From JALCRY01 sp050946575 (GTDB taxonomy: Bacteria; Bacillota; Clostridia; Peptostreptococcales; Anaerovoracaceae), in the NCBI GenBank assembly GCA_050946575.1, contig JBMNVB010000002.1:62001-126000 (forward strand): a stretch of 64,000 nucleotides of DNA. Reading direction: 5' to 3'. Below, piece by piece: positions 25,700 to 35,447 of this stretch. The notes under the pieces are model-generated. The model saw only the letters and a program-made list of their open reading frames with translations, was not told the DNA's origin and made no database searches. Positions within the stretch are counted from its first letter, which is position 1, and the number at the start of each line of letters is the position of its first letter. A program made the translations under genes and the position numbers.

Positions 25700-26755
25700 T
25701 TAAATAAGATTTTTACATTCTATCATGACATATGTGTTGTCTGCAATATTTTCGTCCCGCGTGTATCTGATTTCAAGTTCCGGATATTTGCCGGCGAAGT
25801 ACTTCCGGTTCGCTCCGCGGTATCCGGGCATCGCGGAGAAGCATCTGCCTCGTGAGCCGAATGTGGCCTCTGTCTTTCCCGCGCGCCTGATCTCTTCTTC
25901 TCCGCCGAATTTTCTTATCAATGCGTGTTCCATCGATTCCCGGGCTATTCTGCTTTCGACGATCTGTCTGAACGACGGGTGATACGTCCCTCCGAGATCG
26001 GCACCGGGGTTGATGAGGTCGGTGCTTTTCAGTCCGACCCGCATGATCTCTGCGCCGGAAGCGTCCAGTATCTTATACATTTCCGCGCAGGTCCGGACAG
26101 TCGTTTCGAAATCATACGGCTCGTATTCACCTGCGCGAAGCATTTCCGCGAGCTCCGTGCTGTCGAGCACTACCGTCGGATATATGCGCGCCAGTTCCGG
26201 ACCGATCTCCGCGGCCGCTCTTGCGCTTTCTATGTCTTTTTCGGGCGAGGAGCCGGGCAGCCCTGTCATCAGCTGGATGCCGAGCCTGAATCCGCGCCGC
26301 TTTATCATCGCGCATGCATTGTAAACGCTTGCCGCGTCGTGCCCGCGCCTTGAGCGCCTCAGCACATCGTCGTCGAACGACTGCACACCGAGTTCTATCG
26401 ATCTCACGCCGAACCGCTTGAGATTGTCGAGTATCTTCTCGTCTATCGCGTCCGGCCTCGTGGAAAGGTGGAGCGCGTCAGCCTTTCCGGCATTGATATA
26501 TCCGTATCCCACGCGGAGATATTTTGTCTGAAGTTCTATAGGTATCGCCGTGAAGCTGCCGCCGTAAAACGAGATTTCGACTGTATCGAGATCCATTTCG
26601 GAAATGGTGCCGAGCCACGTGTCTATAGTCCGTCTGACTTCTTCTTCACTCACGGGGACGCCCCGCGCAGTGATCGCGTCCTGATCGCAGAACACGCATT
26701 TGTGCGGACATCCGAGATGCGGTATGAATACCGGTATTATCGCGTGTTTTTTCAT
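25700..26755 (-). CDS. Radical SAM protein (Elp3-like, COG1243/YhcC-like)
   Basis: A 351-residue radical SAM enzyme. The cluster motif is CPHKCVFC near residue 15 (C-x3-C-x2-C), followed by ISFYGGSFTAIP, the SAM-binding GG, and the TRPDAIDEKIL, SIELGVQSFDDDVLRRSRRGH and LMTGLPGSSPEKD blocks found in the Elp3/YhcC/HemN-like branch. There is no acetyltransferase domain, so it is a shortened Elp3-like form with an unknown substrate. ATG at 26755 is chosen because homology starts there; TATAAT (26767-26762) ends six bases before it and no ribosome site exists, so the mRNA may be leaderless. Confidence 0.85.
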   Translation of the reverse strand: MKKHAIIPVFIPHLGCPHKCVFCDQDAITARGVPVSEEEVRRTIDTWLGTISEMDLDTVEISFYGGSFTAIPIELQTKYLRVGYGYINAGKADALHLSTRPDAIDEKILDNLKRFGVRSIELGVQSFDDDVLRRSRRGHDAASVYNACAMIKRRGFRLGIQLMTGLPGSSPEKDIESARAAAEIGPELARIYPTVVLDSTELAEMLRAGEYEPYDFETTVRTCAEMYKILDASGAEIMRVGLKSTDLINPGADLGGTYHPSFRQIVESRIARESMEHALIRKFGGEEEIRRAGKTEATFGSRGRCFSAMPGYRGANRKYFAGKYPELEIRYTRDENIADNTYVMIECKNLI

Positions 26756-26785
26756 GAATGCATTATAACGCCGCGGGGAGGAAAA

Positions 26786-26794
26786 TGCTATAAT
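26786..26794 (+). promoter_or_regulatory. Extended -10 promoter of the DUF6873-like gene
   Basis: TGCTATAAT fits TGnTATAAT exactly and lies 20 bases before the ATG at 26815, with CCGGAGG between. It is divergent from, and overlaps the upstream side of, the radical SAM promoter. Confidence 0.65.
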
Positions 26795-26814
26795 CATATA
26801 GATCCGGAGGTGTC

Positions 26815-27459
26815 ATGAGCATTATATATGTTTCTGAAAACGCGTATGACGCGGTGATATCGCATATCAGGTCGATGGGACATGAGGCGGAACTCACAGT
26901 CGATGCGGAGAATCTAAGCGCTCCGGTCGCTTCGCATGCGGACCTTCGTTTCTGCCGCCTCGGTATCGCTCCGGGCGCGCCGGTGTACGCAGGGGATCCG
27001 GGCAGCCTCGGACCGGTCTATCCGGGCGATGTGCGCTTCTGCGCGGCATGCACGGGCAGATATGTGATCTGCAATGCCCGCTATACTGATCCGGGACTTC
27101 TCAGTTCGGCTGAAGCGGCGGGAATGGAACTGGTTGACGTAAAACAGGGGTATGCTAAATGCAATACGCTCATCGTGGATGAGGAAAGCATCATCACATC
27201 TGATCAGGGCATATCGCGGGCATGTGAGAAAGCCGGGCTGGCCGTACTTACTGTTCATGAAGGCCACATAACGCTTCCTGGGTATGATCACGGCTTCATC
27301 GGAGGCGCTTCAGGCAGGATCGGCAGAGAGATCATATTCAACGGGGACGTCACGGCTCATCCCGATTACCCTCTGATCAGGCGCTTTATCACTGAAAGAG
27401 GACTATTGCTCACATGGTTCGACGGGCTGCCGCTCGCCGATATCGGTTCAATAGTGTAA
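26815..27459 (+). CDS. Uncharacterised protein, resembling DUF6873 (guanidino-modifying-enzyme fold)
   Basis: A 214-residue soluble protein without membrane segments. The pattern GYAKCNTLIVDEESIITSDQGI...GHITLPGYDHGFIGGASGR looks like a beta/alpha-propeller repeat of the arginine-deiminase/dimethylargininase superfamily, as in the clostridial DUF6873 proteins. The second part ends NGDVTAHPDYPLI, comparable to strands around active-site His/Asp of that fold. I cannot identify a catalytic Cys with certainty. Activity is unknown. It has its own extended -10 promoter, and ung follows 30 bases later with another. Confidence 0.5.
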   Translation: MSIIYVSENAYDAVISHIRSMGHEAELTVDAENLSAPVASHADLRFCRLGIAPGAPVYAGDPGSLGPVYPGDVRFCAACTGRYVICNARYTDPGLLSSAEAAGMELVDVKQGYAKCNTLIVDEESIITSDQGISRACEKAGLAVLTVHEGHITLPGYDHGFIGGASGRIGREIIFNGDVTAHPDYPLIRRFITERGLLLTWFDGLPLADIGSIV

Positions 27460-27473
27460 ATCCCGACGTGTAG

Positions 27474-27482
27474 TGATATAAT
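27474..27482 (+). promoter_or_regulatory. Extended -10 promoter directly ahead of ung (leaderless)
   Basis: TGATATAAT ends six bases before the ATG of ung, so transcription should start at or next to the start codon. No Shine-Dalgarno sequence is present in the 20 bases upstream. Confidence 0.65.
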
Positions 27483-27488
27483 ATTTCC

Positions 27489-28154
27489 ATGGTCAATTTC
27501 AATAATGACTGGGACGATGTCCTGGCGGGAGAATTCGATAAAACATATTACAAAGAACTGAGGGAGTTCCTGAAGTACGAATATTTCAGATCGGGAGTGA
27601 GGATATTCCCTCCGATGGATGAAATATTCAATGCGCAGAAACTGACACCTTACAGTGAAGTGAAGGCCGTCATCCTCGGGCAGGATCCGTATCATGAGTA
27701 CGGACAGGCGCAGGGGCTGTGCTTTTCTGTGAGAAAGGGCGTGAGGATCCCCCCGTCTCTCCAGAATATATATAAGGAACTGCACGATGATACGGGGCTT
27801 CCGGTGCCGCATCACGGTTCTCTCGTAGAATGGGCGCAGCACGGAGTGCTGCTGCTGAATACGGTGCTCACTGTGAGGGAGCATCAGGCGAATTCACACA
27901 GGGGACGAGGCTGGGAAATATATACCGACAGGGTGATACAGCTGCTCAACGAGCGCGAGAAGCCGATGGTATTTATCCTGTGGGGAAGCCCGGCGCAGAG
28001 CAAGCAGGCTCTGATAACGAATCCAAGACATCTTGTGCTCAAAGGCAGGCATCCGAGCCCGCTTTCGGCGTATAAGGGGTTTTTCGGGGGAAGATACTTT
28101 ACAAGGACCAATGAATTTCTCGATGAGCCGGTAGACTGGCGCATTACAGACTAG
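27489..28154 (+). CDS. ung: Uracil-DNA glycosylase (family 1)
   Basis: A 221-residue family 1 UDG that removes uracil from DNA and starts base-excision repair. The water-activating motif GQDPYH is in VILGQDPYHEYGQAQGLCFSV (about residues 62-82), the uracil-binding Phe/Asn region is LLLNTVLTVREHQANSH, and the DNA-intercalating loop HPSPLSAYKGFFG is near the end. The length is normal. The start lacks a ribosome site and lies at the predicted transcription start. With dut in the same window it completes the uracil-exclusion pair. Confidence 0.95.
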   Translation: MVNFNNDWDDVLAGEFDKTYYKELREFLKYEYFRSGVRIFPPMDEIFNAQKLTPYSEVKAVILGQDPYHEYGQAQGLCFSVRKGVRIPPSLQNIYKELHDDTGLPVPHHGSLVEWAQHGVLLLNTVLTVREHQANSHRGRGWEIYTDRVIQLLNEREKPMVFILWGSPAQSKQALITNPRHLVLKGRHPSPLSAYKGFFGGRYFTRTNEFLDEPVDWRITD

Positions 28155-28165
28155 AGGTGGCGGAG

Positions 28166-30040
28166 ATGAAGAAAATCATAACATTTGTGATGTGCATTGC
28201 CGCGGCGGCTGTGCTTGCGCTGTCATTCCCGTGCGGCGCATCCGCCGATACCGCCAATGACACTGACTTCACGACGGTCTCGTATAATGTCAACATAGAC
28301 CTCAAGACGAACGACACGGCATATGTGACGGAGAAAATAAAAGTAAAATTAAACGATTACACGCACTGCCTGTATCGCAATATACCTGTGCGACAGGAAG
28401 CGACATACAGGGACAGCGACGGGGATGTCGTAAAGACAGAGAACCTGCCGATGAAGATCTCCGACGTCGGTGTGAAGGGCGCCGCGTTCAGCACATACAA
28501 CAGGCGCGGGAAGACCGTGATCAGGATAGGGGATAAGGACGAATACATGAACGGGACCCAGACGTTCACCGTCACTTATCGCGTGAAGATGTATAAGGAC
28601 AGGACGGCGAAGTACGACTCGTTCTGCTATGAAATACTGCCGTATGACTGGGGCAGCGAGATAGAAAAGTCGAAGGTAACTGTCGACATGCCGAAATCCG
28701 TCGAAAAGGACAATATAACGGTAACAGCCGGAGATGAAGGCAGCGAGAAATCGGATAAGGTAAAATGGGATCTTGATGAGAACACCATAACCATACGGAC
28801 AGTGGATACGCTTAAAGAAGGAGAGGGCATAGAGGTCGGAGTCATGCTTCCCGACGGGTATTTCTCCGATGCCGCGTCGACCGGATGGATGCATTATATA
28901 GAGTATGGCGTATGCATTCTTGTCATCATCCTTCTCATAATGATGTATCTCAAGTTCGGGCGCGATCCGAAACATGTCCAGCAGATCGAGTTCGAGCCTC
29001 CGGCCGGCATGACAACGGCGGAGTACGGATACATAGTGGACGGGAGAGCTGACAGGCGCGACATTTATTCGCTGCTGCTGTACTGGTCTGAACTCGGATA
29101 TATCAGTATAGGCGAAGAGCCGGGCGGCGGATTCACGATATATAAAGAACGCGAACTGCCGGCTGACGCGAAGCCGTATGAGCGTACATTCTTCAATGCG
29201 CTGTTCCCCGGCATGACGACCGAGCTTCCGCTTTCGGAGGTCGGTCCCGATATGGGAGAGCAGATAGAGGTCAGCAGAGCGCAGCTGAAAAAGGGACTCA
29301 GTTCGAAAAAATCGAGGATATATTCAAGATCCGTGAGTTTCCCGAGGATACTCGCGACGGCGCTCGGCGTAATAGCGCTGGCGGTCCCCGGCGTGATACT
29401 TTATGTGCTGTACGGATCGCTGTTCTTCTTCATGATATTCGCTGTCGCCGCATTGCTGCTGATACCGGCGTATATAATCAGCTTTATCGCGGCTGACAGG
29501 CGCGAGGTCCCGCAGCGCGAGAAGTTCGCAAGGAATCTGTTCTCGGTACTTCTGGTTCTTGTGTCCGCCGGTATATGCCTGTTTGGGCTCATAAAACTGC
29601 AGACTGATATCATTGCGGGCATCGGATTCGCGTTAGTCGCGATCGCGGGTTTCATATCCACAAGATACATGAGGAAGCGCACGAAGCTCGGCGCGGACAT
29701 TTACGCGCGCGTCCTCGGCTACAGGCGGTTCATCCAGTCGGCCGATGAGGAGAAAGTAAGCAAGATATGCGAAGACGATCCCGATTTCTTCTTCGATACG
29801 ATGCCGTTCGCGTACACGATGGGGCTTGAAAAGAAATGGGCCGCGAAATTCAGACATTTTGACATCGGAAGGCCCCGGTGGTATAAAAACGAAGGCGGAC
29901 CCGAACAGCTGTCTGCGGAATCAGTCGCGGACATTGCCGACAGACTGATAAAATCATTCGAGTCGCAGGTCGGGCTGACACCTCTCGCGAAGAGAAGGAA
30001 GAAAGCCGATAAGGACGGGAAGGAAGACAGCGCGGAATGA
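28166..30040 (+). CDS. DUF2207 membrane protein (YciQ-like)
   Basis: A 624-residue protein with an N-terminal signal segment (KKIITFVMCIAAAAVLALSFPCGASA). A long extracytoplasmic beta-rich domain (DUF2207, about residues 30-235) follows, then a membrane helix near 250-275. A cytoplasmic part begins EFEPPAGMTTAEYGYIVDG and is followed by two more membrane helices (about 400-450) and another pair near 465-500. The family is widespread, of unknown function, and faces the cell surface. ATG at 28166 gives a proper signal peptide; the GTG at 28157 would only add three residues. Close spacing to ung suggests read-through. Confidence 0.85.
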   Translation: MKKIITFVMCIAAAAVLALSFPCGASADTANDTDFTTVSYNVNIDLKTNDTAYVTEKIKVKLNDYTHCLYRNIPVRQEATYRDSDGDVVKTENLPMKISDVGVKGAAFSTYNRRGKTVIRIGDKDEYMNGTQTFTVTYRVKMYKDRTAKYDSFCYEILPYDWGSEIEKSKVTVDMPKSVEKDNITVTAGDEGSEKSDKVKWDLDENTITIRTVDTLKEGEGIEVGVMLPDGYFSDAASTGWMHYIEYGVCILVIILLIMMYLKFGRDPKHVQQIEFEPPAGMTTAEYGYIVDGRADRRDIYSLLLYWSELGYISIGEEPGGGFTIYKERELPADAKPYERTFFNALFPGMTTELPLSEVGPDMGEQIEVSRAQLKKGLSSKKSRIYSRSVSFPRILATALGVIALAVPGVILYVLYGSLFFFMIFAVAALLLIPAYIISFIAADRREVPQREKFARNLFSVLLVLVSAGICLFGLIKLQTDIIAGIGFALVAIAGFISTRYMRKRTKLGADIYARVLGYRRFIQSADEEKVSKICEDDPDFFFDTMPFAYTMGLEKKWAAKFRHFDIGRPRWYKNEGGPEQLSAESVADIADRLIKSFESQVGLTPLAKRRKKADKDGKEDSAE

Positions 30041-30079
30041 CGTCCGCGCAGAATACAGGCGAAGGGAAGACATAAACGT

Positions 30080-31957
30080 ATGGAAAGACAGAAAATCATA
30101 AATATTGCCGTGATAGCGCATGTAGACGCGGGGAAGTCAACGCTCGTGGACGCGTTCCTCAATCAGAGCGGCGTGTTCAGGGAAAATGAGAAAGTAGTTG
30201 ACTGTGTGATGGACAGCGACGCGATCGAGCGCGAGCGCGGCATCACGATATATTCAAAAAACTGCTCGGTTATGCACGGCGATGTCAAGATCAATATAGT
30301 CGATACGCCGGGACACGCGGATTTCTCGTCGGAAGTCGAGCGTATCATGAAGACTGTGGACACCGTGATACTGCTGGTCGACAGCAGCGAGGGACCGATG
30401 CCGCAGACGAGATTCGTCCTGAAGAAATCGCTGGAACAGGGCCTGAACCCCATACTTCTGATAAACAAGCTCGACAAGAAAGACGCGAGAGTCGATGAAG
30501 TCGTGGACGAAGTATATGAACTGTTCATGGACCTTAACGCGAATGACGAGCAGCTCGATTTCCCGATACTCTACGGCATTGCCAGACAGGGGGTCGTGGT
30601 ATATGACCCGGATGATCTGAAAGGGATCACCGTCGAGAAGGACGGAAAGAAGATAGACAAGAACTTCAAGGGCGATGAGAATTATAACATCAAGCCGCTT
30701 TTCGACACGATAGCGAAGCACTGCAAGCCGTATCCCGACAAGCGGGACGAACCTCTTCAGCTGCAGATCTCGTCTCTCGCGTATGACGACTATATCGGCA
30801 GACTCGGGATCGGCAGGATCACTCAGGGCGTACTCAAAGAGGCGCAGAGCGTGGGAGTGGCGAAAGAGGACGGCAGCGTGGAGCAGCGCAAGATCAATCA
30901 GGTATTTGTATACAGAGGGCTCAGCAGAGTCCCCGTCGAGGAGGCGCAGTGCGGCGACATAGTTGTCATATCCGGAATACCGGACATCATGATCGGGGAA
31001 ACGATAACGGATATGAACGATCCGCAGCCGATGGAGATGATAAAGATCGAGGAGCCGACGCTTTCCATGAATTTCATGGTGAACGATTCTCCGTTCGCCG
31101 GCAGGGTCGGGAAATATGTCACATCGCGCCATATCCGCGAGCGCCTGGCGAAAGAGCTCGAGGTAAACGTCGGACTGAAAGTCGAGGAAACGGATTCGAC
31201 CGACTGCTTCAAGGTATCGGGCAGGGGAGAACTGCATCTCTCCATACTGATCGAGAACATGAGGCGCGAGGGGTATGAACTCGCGGTATCAAAGCCGGAA
31301 GTCATCGAAAAGCGTGACGAAAACGGGAAGAGGCTCGAGCCTGTGGAGGAAGTGGTCATCTCCGCGCCTGACGAATACTCGGGCACGATTATCTCGAAGC
31401 TGAACCTGAGAAAAGGCATGATGCAGAACATGACGAGCGAGAACGGCTACACGCACCTCGAATTCCTCGTGCCGACGAGAGGTCTGCTCGGCTACAGGAC
31501 AGAGTTCATAAATGACACGAGAGGCGAGGGCACGCTCGTGCGGCGTTTCGACAGATTCGAGGAATACAAGGGCGAGATCCCGCAGAGGATAAACGGAGTG
31601 GCCGTCGCTCAGGAAAACGGAGTGACGACGCCGTATGCTCTTTCGAACATTGCGGAAAGAGTAAGGCTTTTCATAGAACCGGGCACGGAGGTCTATGAGG
31701 GCATGATCATAGGCGAGAACGCGAGGAGCGACGATATGGTCGTCAACCCGTGCAAGCAGAAGCAGAAGACGAACCAGCGCGCCGCGGGAAGCGACGAGGC
31801 GGTGAAGCTCCCGCCGTCAAAGAAGTTCACGCTCGAGGAAGCGCTTGAATATATAGATGACGACGAACTTGTTGAAGTAGTTCCGGACGATATCAGGATG
31901 CGCAAGAAGATCCTGAGCGAGCTGGACAGAAGGAAATATAAGAACAGGCATAAATAA
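30080..31957 (+). CDS. typA: Translational GTPase TypA/BipA
   Basis: A 625-residue ribosome-associated GTPase of the elongation-factor family with a role in 50S assembly and stress growth. The G1 motif is AHVDAGKSTLVD, G2 the RERGITI switch, G3 DTPGHADF, G4 NKLDKKDAR. Domain 2 follows, then EF-G-like domains III and V (SGRGELHLSILIENMRREGYE) and the TypA-specific C-terminal domain with RSDDMVVNPCKQKQKTNQRAA. Length is normal. GAAGGGAAG lies ahead of the ATG, and dnaE follows 6 bases after the stop. Confidence 0.97.
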   Translation: MERQKIINIAVIAHVDAGKSTLVDAFLNQSGVFRENEKVVDCVMDSDAIERERGITIYSKNCSVMHGDVKINIVDTPGHADFSSEVERIMKTVDTVILLVDSSEGPMPQTRFVLKKSLEQGLNPILLINKLDKKDARVDEVVDEVYELFMDLNANDEQLDFPILYGIARQGVVVYDPDDLKGITVEKDGKKIDKNFKGDENYNIKPLFDTIAKHCKPYPDKRDEPLQLQISSLAYDDYIGRLGIGRITQGVLKEAQSVGVAKEDGSVEQRKINQVFVYRGLSRVPVEEAQCGDIVVISGIPDIMIGETITDMNDPQPMEMIKIEEPTLSMNFMVNDSPFAGRVGKYVTSRHIRERLAKELEVNVGLKVEETDSTDCFKVSGRGELHLSILIENMRREGYELAVSKPEVIEKRDENGKRLEPVEEVVISAPDEYSGTIISKLNLRKGMMQNMTSENGYTHLEFLVPTRGLLGYRTEFINDTRGEGTLVRRFDRFEEYKGEIPQRINGVAVAQENGVTTPYALSNIAERVRLFIEPGTEVYEGMIIGENARSDDMVVNPCKQKQKTNQRAAGSDEAVKLPPSKKFTLEEALEYIDDDELVEVVPDDIRMRKKILSELDRRKYKNRHK

Positions 31958-31963
31958 GACGAT

Positions 31964-34900
31964 ATGGCATTCACACATTTACACGTCCATACACAGTACA
32001 GTCTTCTGGACGGCTATGCCGTCATAGAGAAGGTGTGCGCGCGGGCGAAGGAACTCGGAATGGATTCGCTCGCGATAACGGACCACGGCGTCATGTACGG
32101 CGCCGTCGATTTTTATCGTGAATGCAAAAACTGCGGGATAAAGCCGGTCATCGGATGCGAGATATACGTGGCGCCCGGGTCGATGCTGAGCAAGGACCCG
32201 GAGAAGGACCGCAGGATGTATCACCTCGTGCTGCTCTCCGAAAACAACACCGGATACAAGAATCTGATAAAGATCGTGTCCGAATCGTTCACAAGGGGAT
32301 TCTACTACAAGCCGCGCGCCGACAAGGAACTTCTACGAAAGTACAGCGGCGGTATAATATGCACGTCCGCGTGTCTTGCGGGCGAGGTGCAGCAATGCCT
32401 GGTGAACGGTGATTATGAGGCCGCAAAACAGGCGGCTCTCGAATACCGTGATATCTTCGGTGAAGATAACTTTTTCCTTGAAATACAGGATCAGGGAATA
32501 GAAGAAGAGCACGGCATATATGATGATATACTGAGGCTGCACCGCGAGACGGGCATACCGCTTGTCGCGACGAACGATGTGCATTACGTCGACAAAAGCG
32601 ACGCTGCGGCGCACGATGTCCTGCTGTGCATACAGACGGGCTCGACGCTTGATGACCCCGACAGGCTGAAATTCAGCGGAGACGAGTTTTATCTCAAGAG
32701 CGAGCGGGAGATGCGCGCCCTGTTCCCGGAACTTCCTGACGCTGTAGAAAATACCCATAAGATCGCCGAAAGATGCAATGTGGAATTCGAATTCGGGCAT
32801 CTCCACCTGCCGCAGTTCGATCCTCCGGACGGGAAGACGCCGGACGGATATCTGAGGGAGCTCTGCAATGATGGATTCGAAAAGAGATATCCCGAAGGCG
32901 GAAAGGAACTGAGAGAGCGTCTGGAATACGAGCTTTCGACAATTGAAAGCATGGGATATGTGGAATATTTCCTGATCGTCTGGGATTTCATAAATTACGC
33001 GAAGTCACAGGGCATTGCTGTAGGTCCCGGAAGGGGCTCGGCGGCCGGCAGCATCGTTTCATACTGCCTCGGCATAACTGATGTGGACCCGATAAAATAC
33101 GGACTCATTTTCGAGCGCTTTCTCAATCCGGAGCGCGTGAGCATGCCCGATATAGACGTTGATTTCTGCTACGAGAGACGTCATGAGGTCATAGAGTATG
33201 TACAGCGCAAATACGGAGCGGATCATGTGGCGCAGATAGTCACGTTCGGAACGATGAAGGCAAAGCTCGCGGTCCGCGATGTAGGCCGCGTGCTCGGGGC
33301 AAGCTACGCGGAAGCCGATTCGATAGCGAAGGCGATACCGAACATGCTCGGGATCACTATCGATAAGGCGCTTGAAATGAACCCCGAGCTGAAAAAGAAA
33401 TATGAAACAGATGAGCTGGCGAGGCGCATCATAGACGTGTCGCGCCAGATCGAGGGAATGCCGCGGCACGCATCCACGCACGCCGCGGGGATCGTGATAA
33501 CGAAGGAACCTGTGGAAGAATATGTACCGCTCACCATGACCGAGAAAGGACCTGCGACACAGTTCACGATGGTCACGATCGAGGAACTCGGACTGCTGAA
33601 GATGGACTTCCTCGGACTGAGGAACCTTACGATCATCCGCGACGCTCAGGAGATGATAAGGAAAAACCACGGAGTCGACATTGATTTCGAGAATATTGAA
33701 TACGACGATCCGGCCGTATTCAGGATCATTTCCGACGGGAATACCGACGGCATATTCCAGCTTGAGAGCGGCGGCATGACATCGTTCATGAAGGAACTGA
33801 AGCCGGACTGCCTCGAGGACATCATAGCGGGCATCGCGCTGTACAGGCCCGGCCCGATGGCGTCGATACCCACTTACATAGACAATAAGAAGAACCCGGA
33901 CCACATAAGATATCTGGATCCGTCGCTCGAGCCGATACTTTCCGTCACATACGGATGCATGGTATATCAGGAGCAGGTCATGCAGATCGTGCGCGATCTC
34001 GCCGGATACAGTTACGGGAGATCCGATATCGTGCGCCGCGCCATGAGCAAGAAAAAGAAGGAAGTCATGCTCAGGGAACGCGAGGTGTTCATATACGGTC
34101 AGACAGACGAAGACGGGAATGTGACTGTCCCCGGTGCAGTCAGGAACGGCGTGCCGGAGGATGCCGCGAAGCAGATATATGACCAGATGGTCAGTTTCGC
34201 CTCGTATGCGTTCAACAAGTCGCACGCCGCGGCGTATGCCGTCGTCGGATATGAGACGGCTTATCTGAAGGCGCATTATCCCGCTGAATTCATGGCCGCG
34301 CTCATGTCGAACTTCATGGGGAGCTCAGTCACGATCGCCGAATACATAAGAAACTGCGAACAGATGGGCATAAAAGTCCTTCCGCCCGATATTACGACGT
34401 GCGGACGCGATTTCACAGTCAGAGACGGAGACATACTGTTCGGGTTGAAGGCGGTGAAGGGCGTCGGCGACGGCGTTGTCGATGCGATAGTGGAGGCGAG
34501 GAAGAGGAACGGCGTCCCGAAAACGATATTCGATTTCATCGACGGGATCGATATTTCAAAAGTCAATAAGGGAGCCGTCGAGAGCCTCATACGCGCGGGC
34601 GCGACATCGTCACTCGAGGGCAATACGGCGCAGCATCTGGCCGTGTACGGCCAGCTCATGGAAGCGGCGCAGAATGACGCCAGAAGGAACGTCGCCGGCC
34701 AGATATCGCTGTTCGACACTGGTTCGCCAATGGTCGGAGACAGCGGGCTGTCCAGAAAGCTGCCCGACATAGCCGATTTCGACAGACGTACAAAGGCGGC
34801 GATGGAAAAATCAATGCTCGGCATTTATCTCACATACCACCCGCTCAAGGAATATGAGGATGTGATTTTGAAGATAACGAACATTTCATCGCGCGATCTG

Positions 34901-35437
34901 AAGGCGTCACAGGATCCTGAAGACCCTGCGGCTCCGGCCGTGCGCGACGGGCAGCCGGTAGTCTGCGCGGGGATAGTAACGAATGTAAGGACTATAATAA
35001 CAAAAACGAACAGGATGATGGCTTCCGTCGGTCTCGAGGATCTTTTCGGAGAAATGGAGATCATCGTATTCCCGAAGACATATGAACAGTATTCGGCATT
35101 GCTCAGAGACGACGCCGTTGTGGCAATAAGCGGGCGCGTGGATTATAATGATGAAGACGATTCGAAGATAATCGCGTCGAAGATAAGCGGTCTCGAAGAA
35201 TATCAGGCCGCGGGCGGCGGGCCGGTCAAATTCAGGATACCGCCCGGTGCGGATGCCGAGGGATTGTTCGGAGAATTGAAAAATGTTATTTTACATAACA
35301 AAGGCGACAGAGATGTTATCATTTATATGCCGGAAGGAAAAGCCCTGCGCGGATCCGCTTCCATGCGGGTGAGCGGGAGCGAGAAGATGCGGCGCGAGGC
35401 GGAAGACCTGCTGGGCACAGAAAATGTTAAATGTTAG
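31964..35437 (+). CDS. dnaE: DNA polymerase III alpha subunit (DnaE type)
   Basis: A 1157-residue C-family replicative polymerase. The PHP domain starts at residue 1 (THLHVHTQYSLLDG, AITDHGVMYG), the palm carries the catalytic Asp pair in MPDIDVDFCYERR, and PGRGSAAGS, SGGMTSFMKELKP and NKSHAAAYAVVGYETAYLK are DnaE hallmarks. A helix-hairpin-helix region and an OB-fold (VVCAGIVTNVRTIITKTNRMMASVGLED) lie near the C-terminus. There is no exonuclease insertion, so it is DnaE, not PolC. No ribosome site precedes the ATG, so it is probably coupled to typA translation. Confidence 0.97.
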   Translation: MAFTHLHVHTQYSLLDGYAVIEKVCARAKELGMDSLAITDHGVMYGAVDFYRECKNCGIKPVIGCEIYVAPGSMLSKDPEKDRRMYHLVLLSENNTGYKNLIKIVSESFTRGFYYKPRADKELLRKYSGGIICTSACLAGEVQQCLVNGDYEAAKQAALEYRDIFGEDNFFLEIQDQGIEEEHGIYDDILRLHRETGIPLVATNDVHYVDKSDAAAHDVLLCIQTGSTLDDPDRLKFSGDEFYLKSEREMRALFPELPDAVENTHKIAERCNVEFEFGHLHLPQFDPPDGKTPDGYLRELCNDGFEKRYPEGGKELRERLEYELSTIESMGYVEYFLIVWDFINYAKSQGIAVGPGRGSAAGSIVSYCLGITDVDPIKYGLIFERFLNPERVSMPDIDVDFCYERRHEVIEYVQRKYGADHVAQIVTFGTMKAKLAVRDVGRVLGASYAEADSIAKAIPNMLGITIDKALEMNPELKKKYETDELARRIIDVSRQIEGMPRHASTHAAGIVITKEPVEEYVPLTMTEKGPATQFTMVTIEELGLLKMDFLGLRNLTIIRDAQEMIRKNHGVDIDFENIEYDDPAVFRIISDGNTDGIFQLESGGMTSFMKELKPDCLEDIIAGIALYRPGPMASIPTYIDNKKNPDHIRYLDPSLEPILSVTYGCMVYQEQVMQIVRDLAGYSYGRSDIVRRAMSKKKKEVMLREREVFIYGQTDEDGNVTVPGAVRNGVPEDAAKQIYDQMVSFASYAFNKSHAAAYAVVGYETAYLKAHYPAEFMAALMSNFMGSSVTIAEYIRNCEQMGIKVLPPDITTCGRDFTVRDGDILFGLKAVKGVGDGVVDAIVEARKRNGVPKTIFDFIDGIDISKVNKGAVESLIRAGATSSLEGNTAQHLAVYGQLMEAAQNDARRNVAGQISLFDTGSPMVGDSGLSRKLPDIADFDRRTKAAMEKSMLGIYLTYHPLKEYEDVILKITNISSRDLKASQDPEDPAAPAVRDGQPVVCAGIVTNVRTIITKTNRMMASVGLEDLFGEMEIIVFPKTYEQYSALLRDDAVVAISGRVDYNDEDDSKIIASKISGLEEYQAAGGGPVKFRIPPGADAEGLFGELKNVILHNKGDRDVIIYMPEGKALRGSASMRVSGSEKMRREAEDLLGTENVKC

Positions 35438-35447
35438 GAGGATATGA

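Noticed and set aside
31964..35437. Several long minus-strand frames inside dnaE
   Set aside because: They are shadows of a certain gene with no start signals or similarity.
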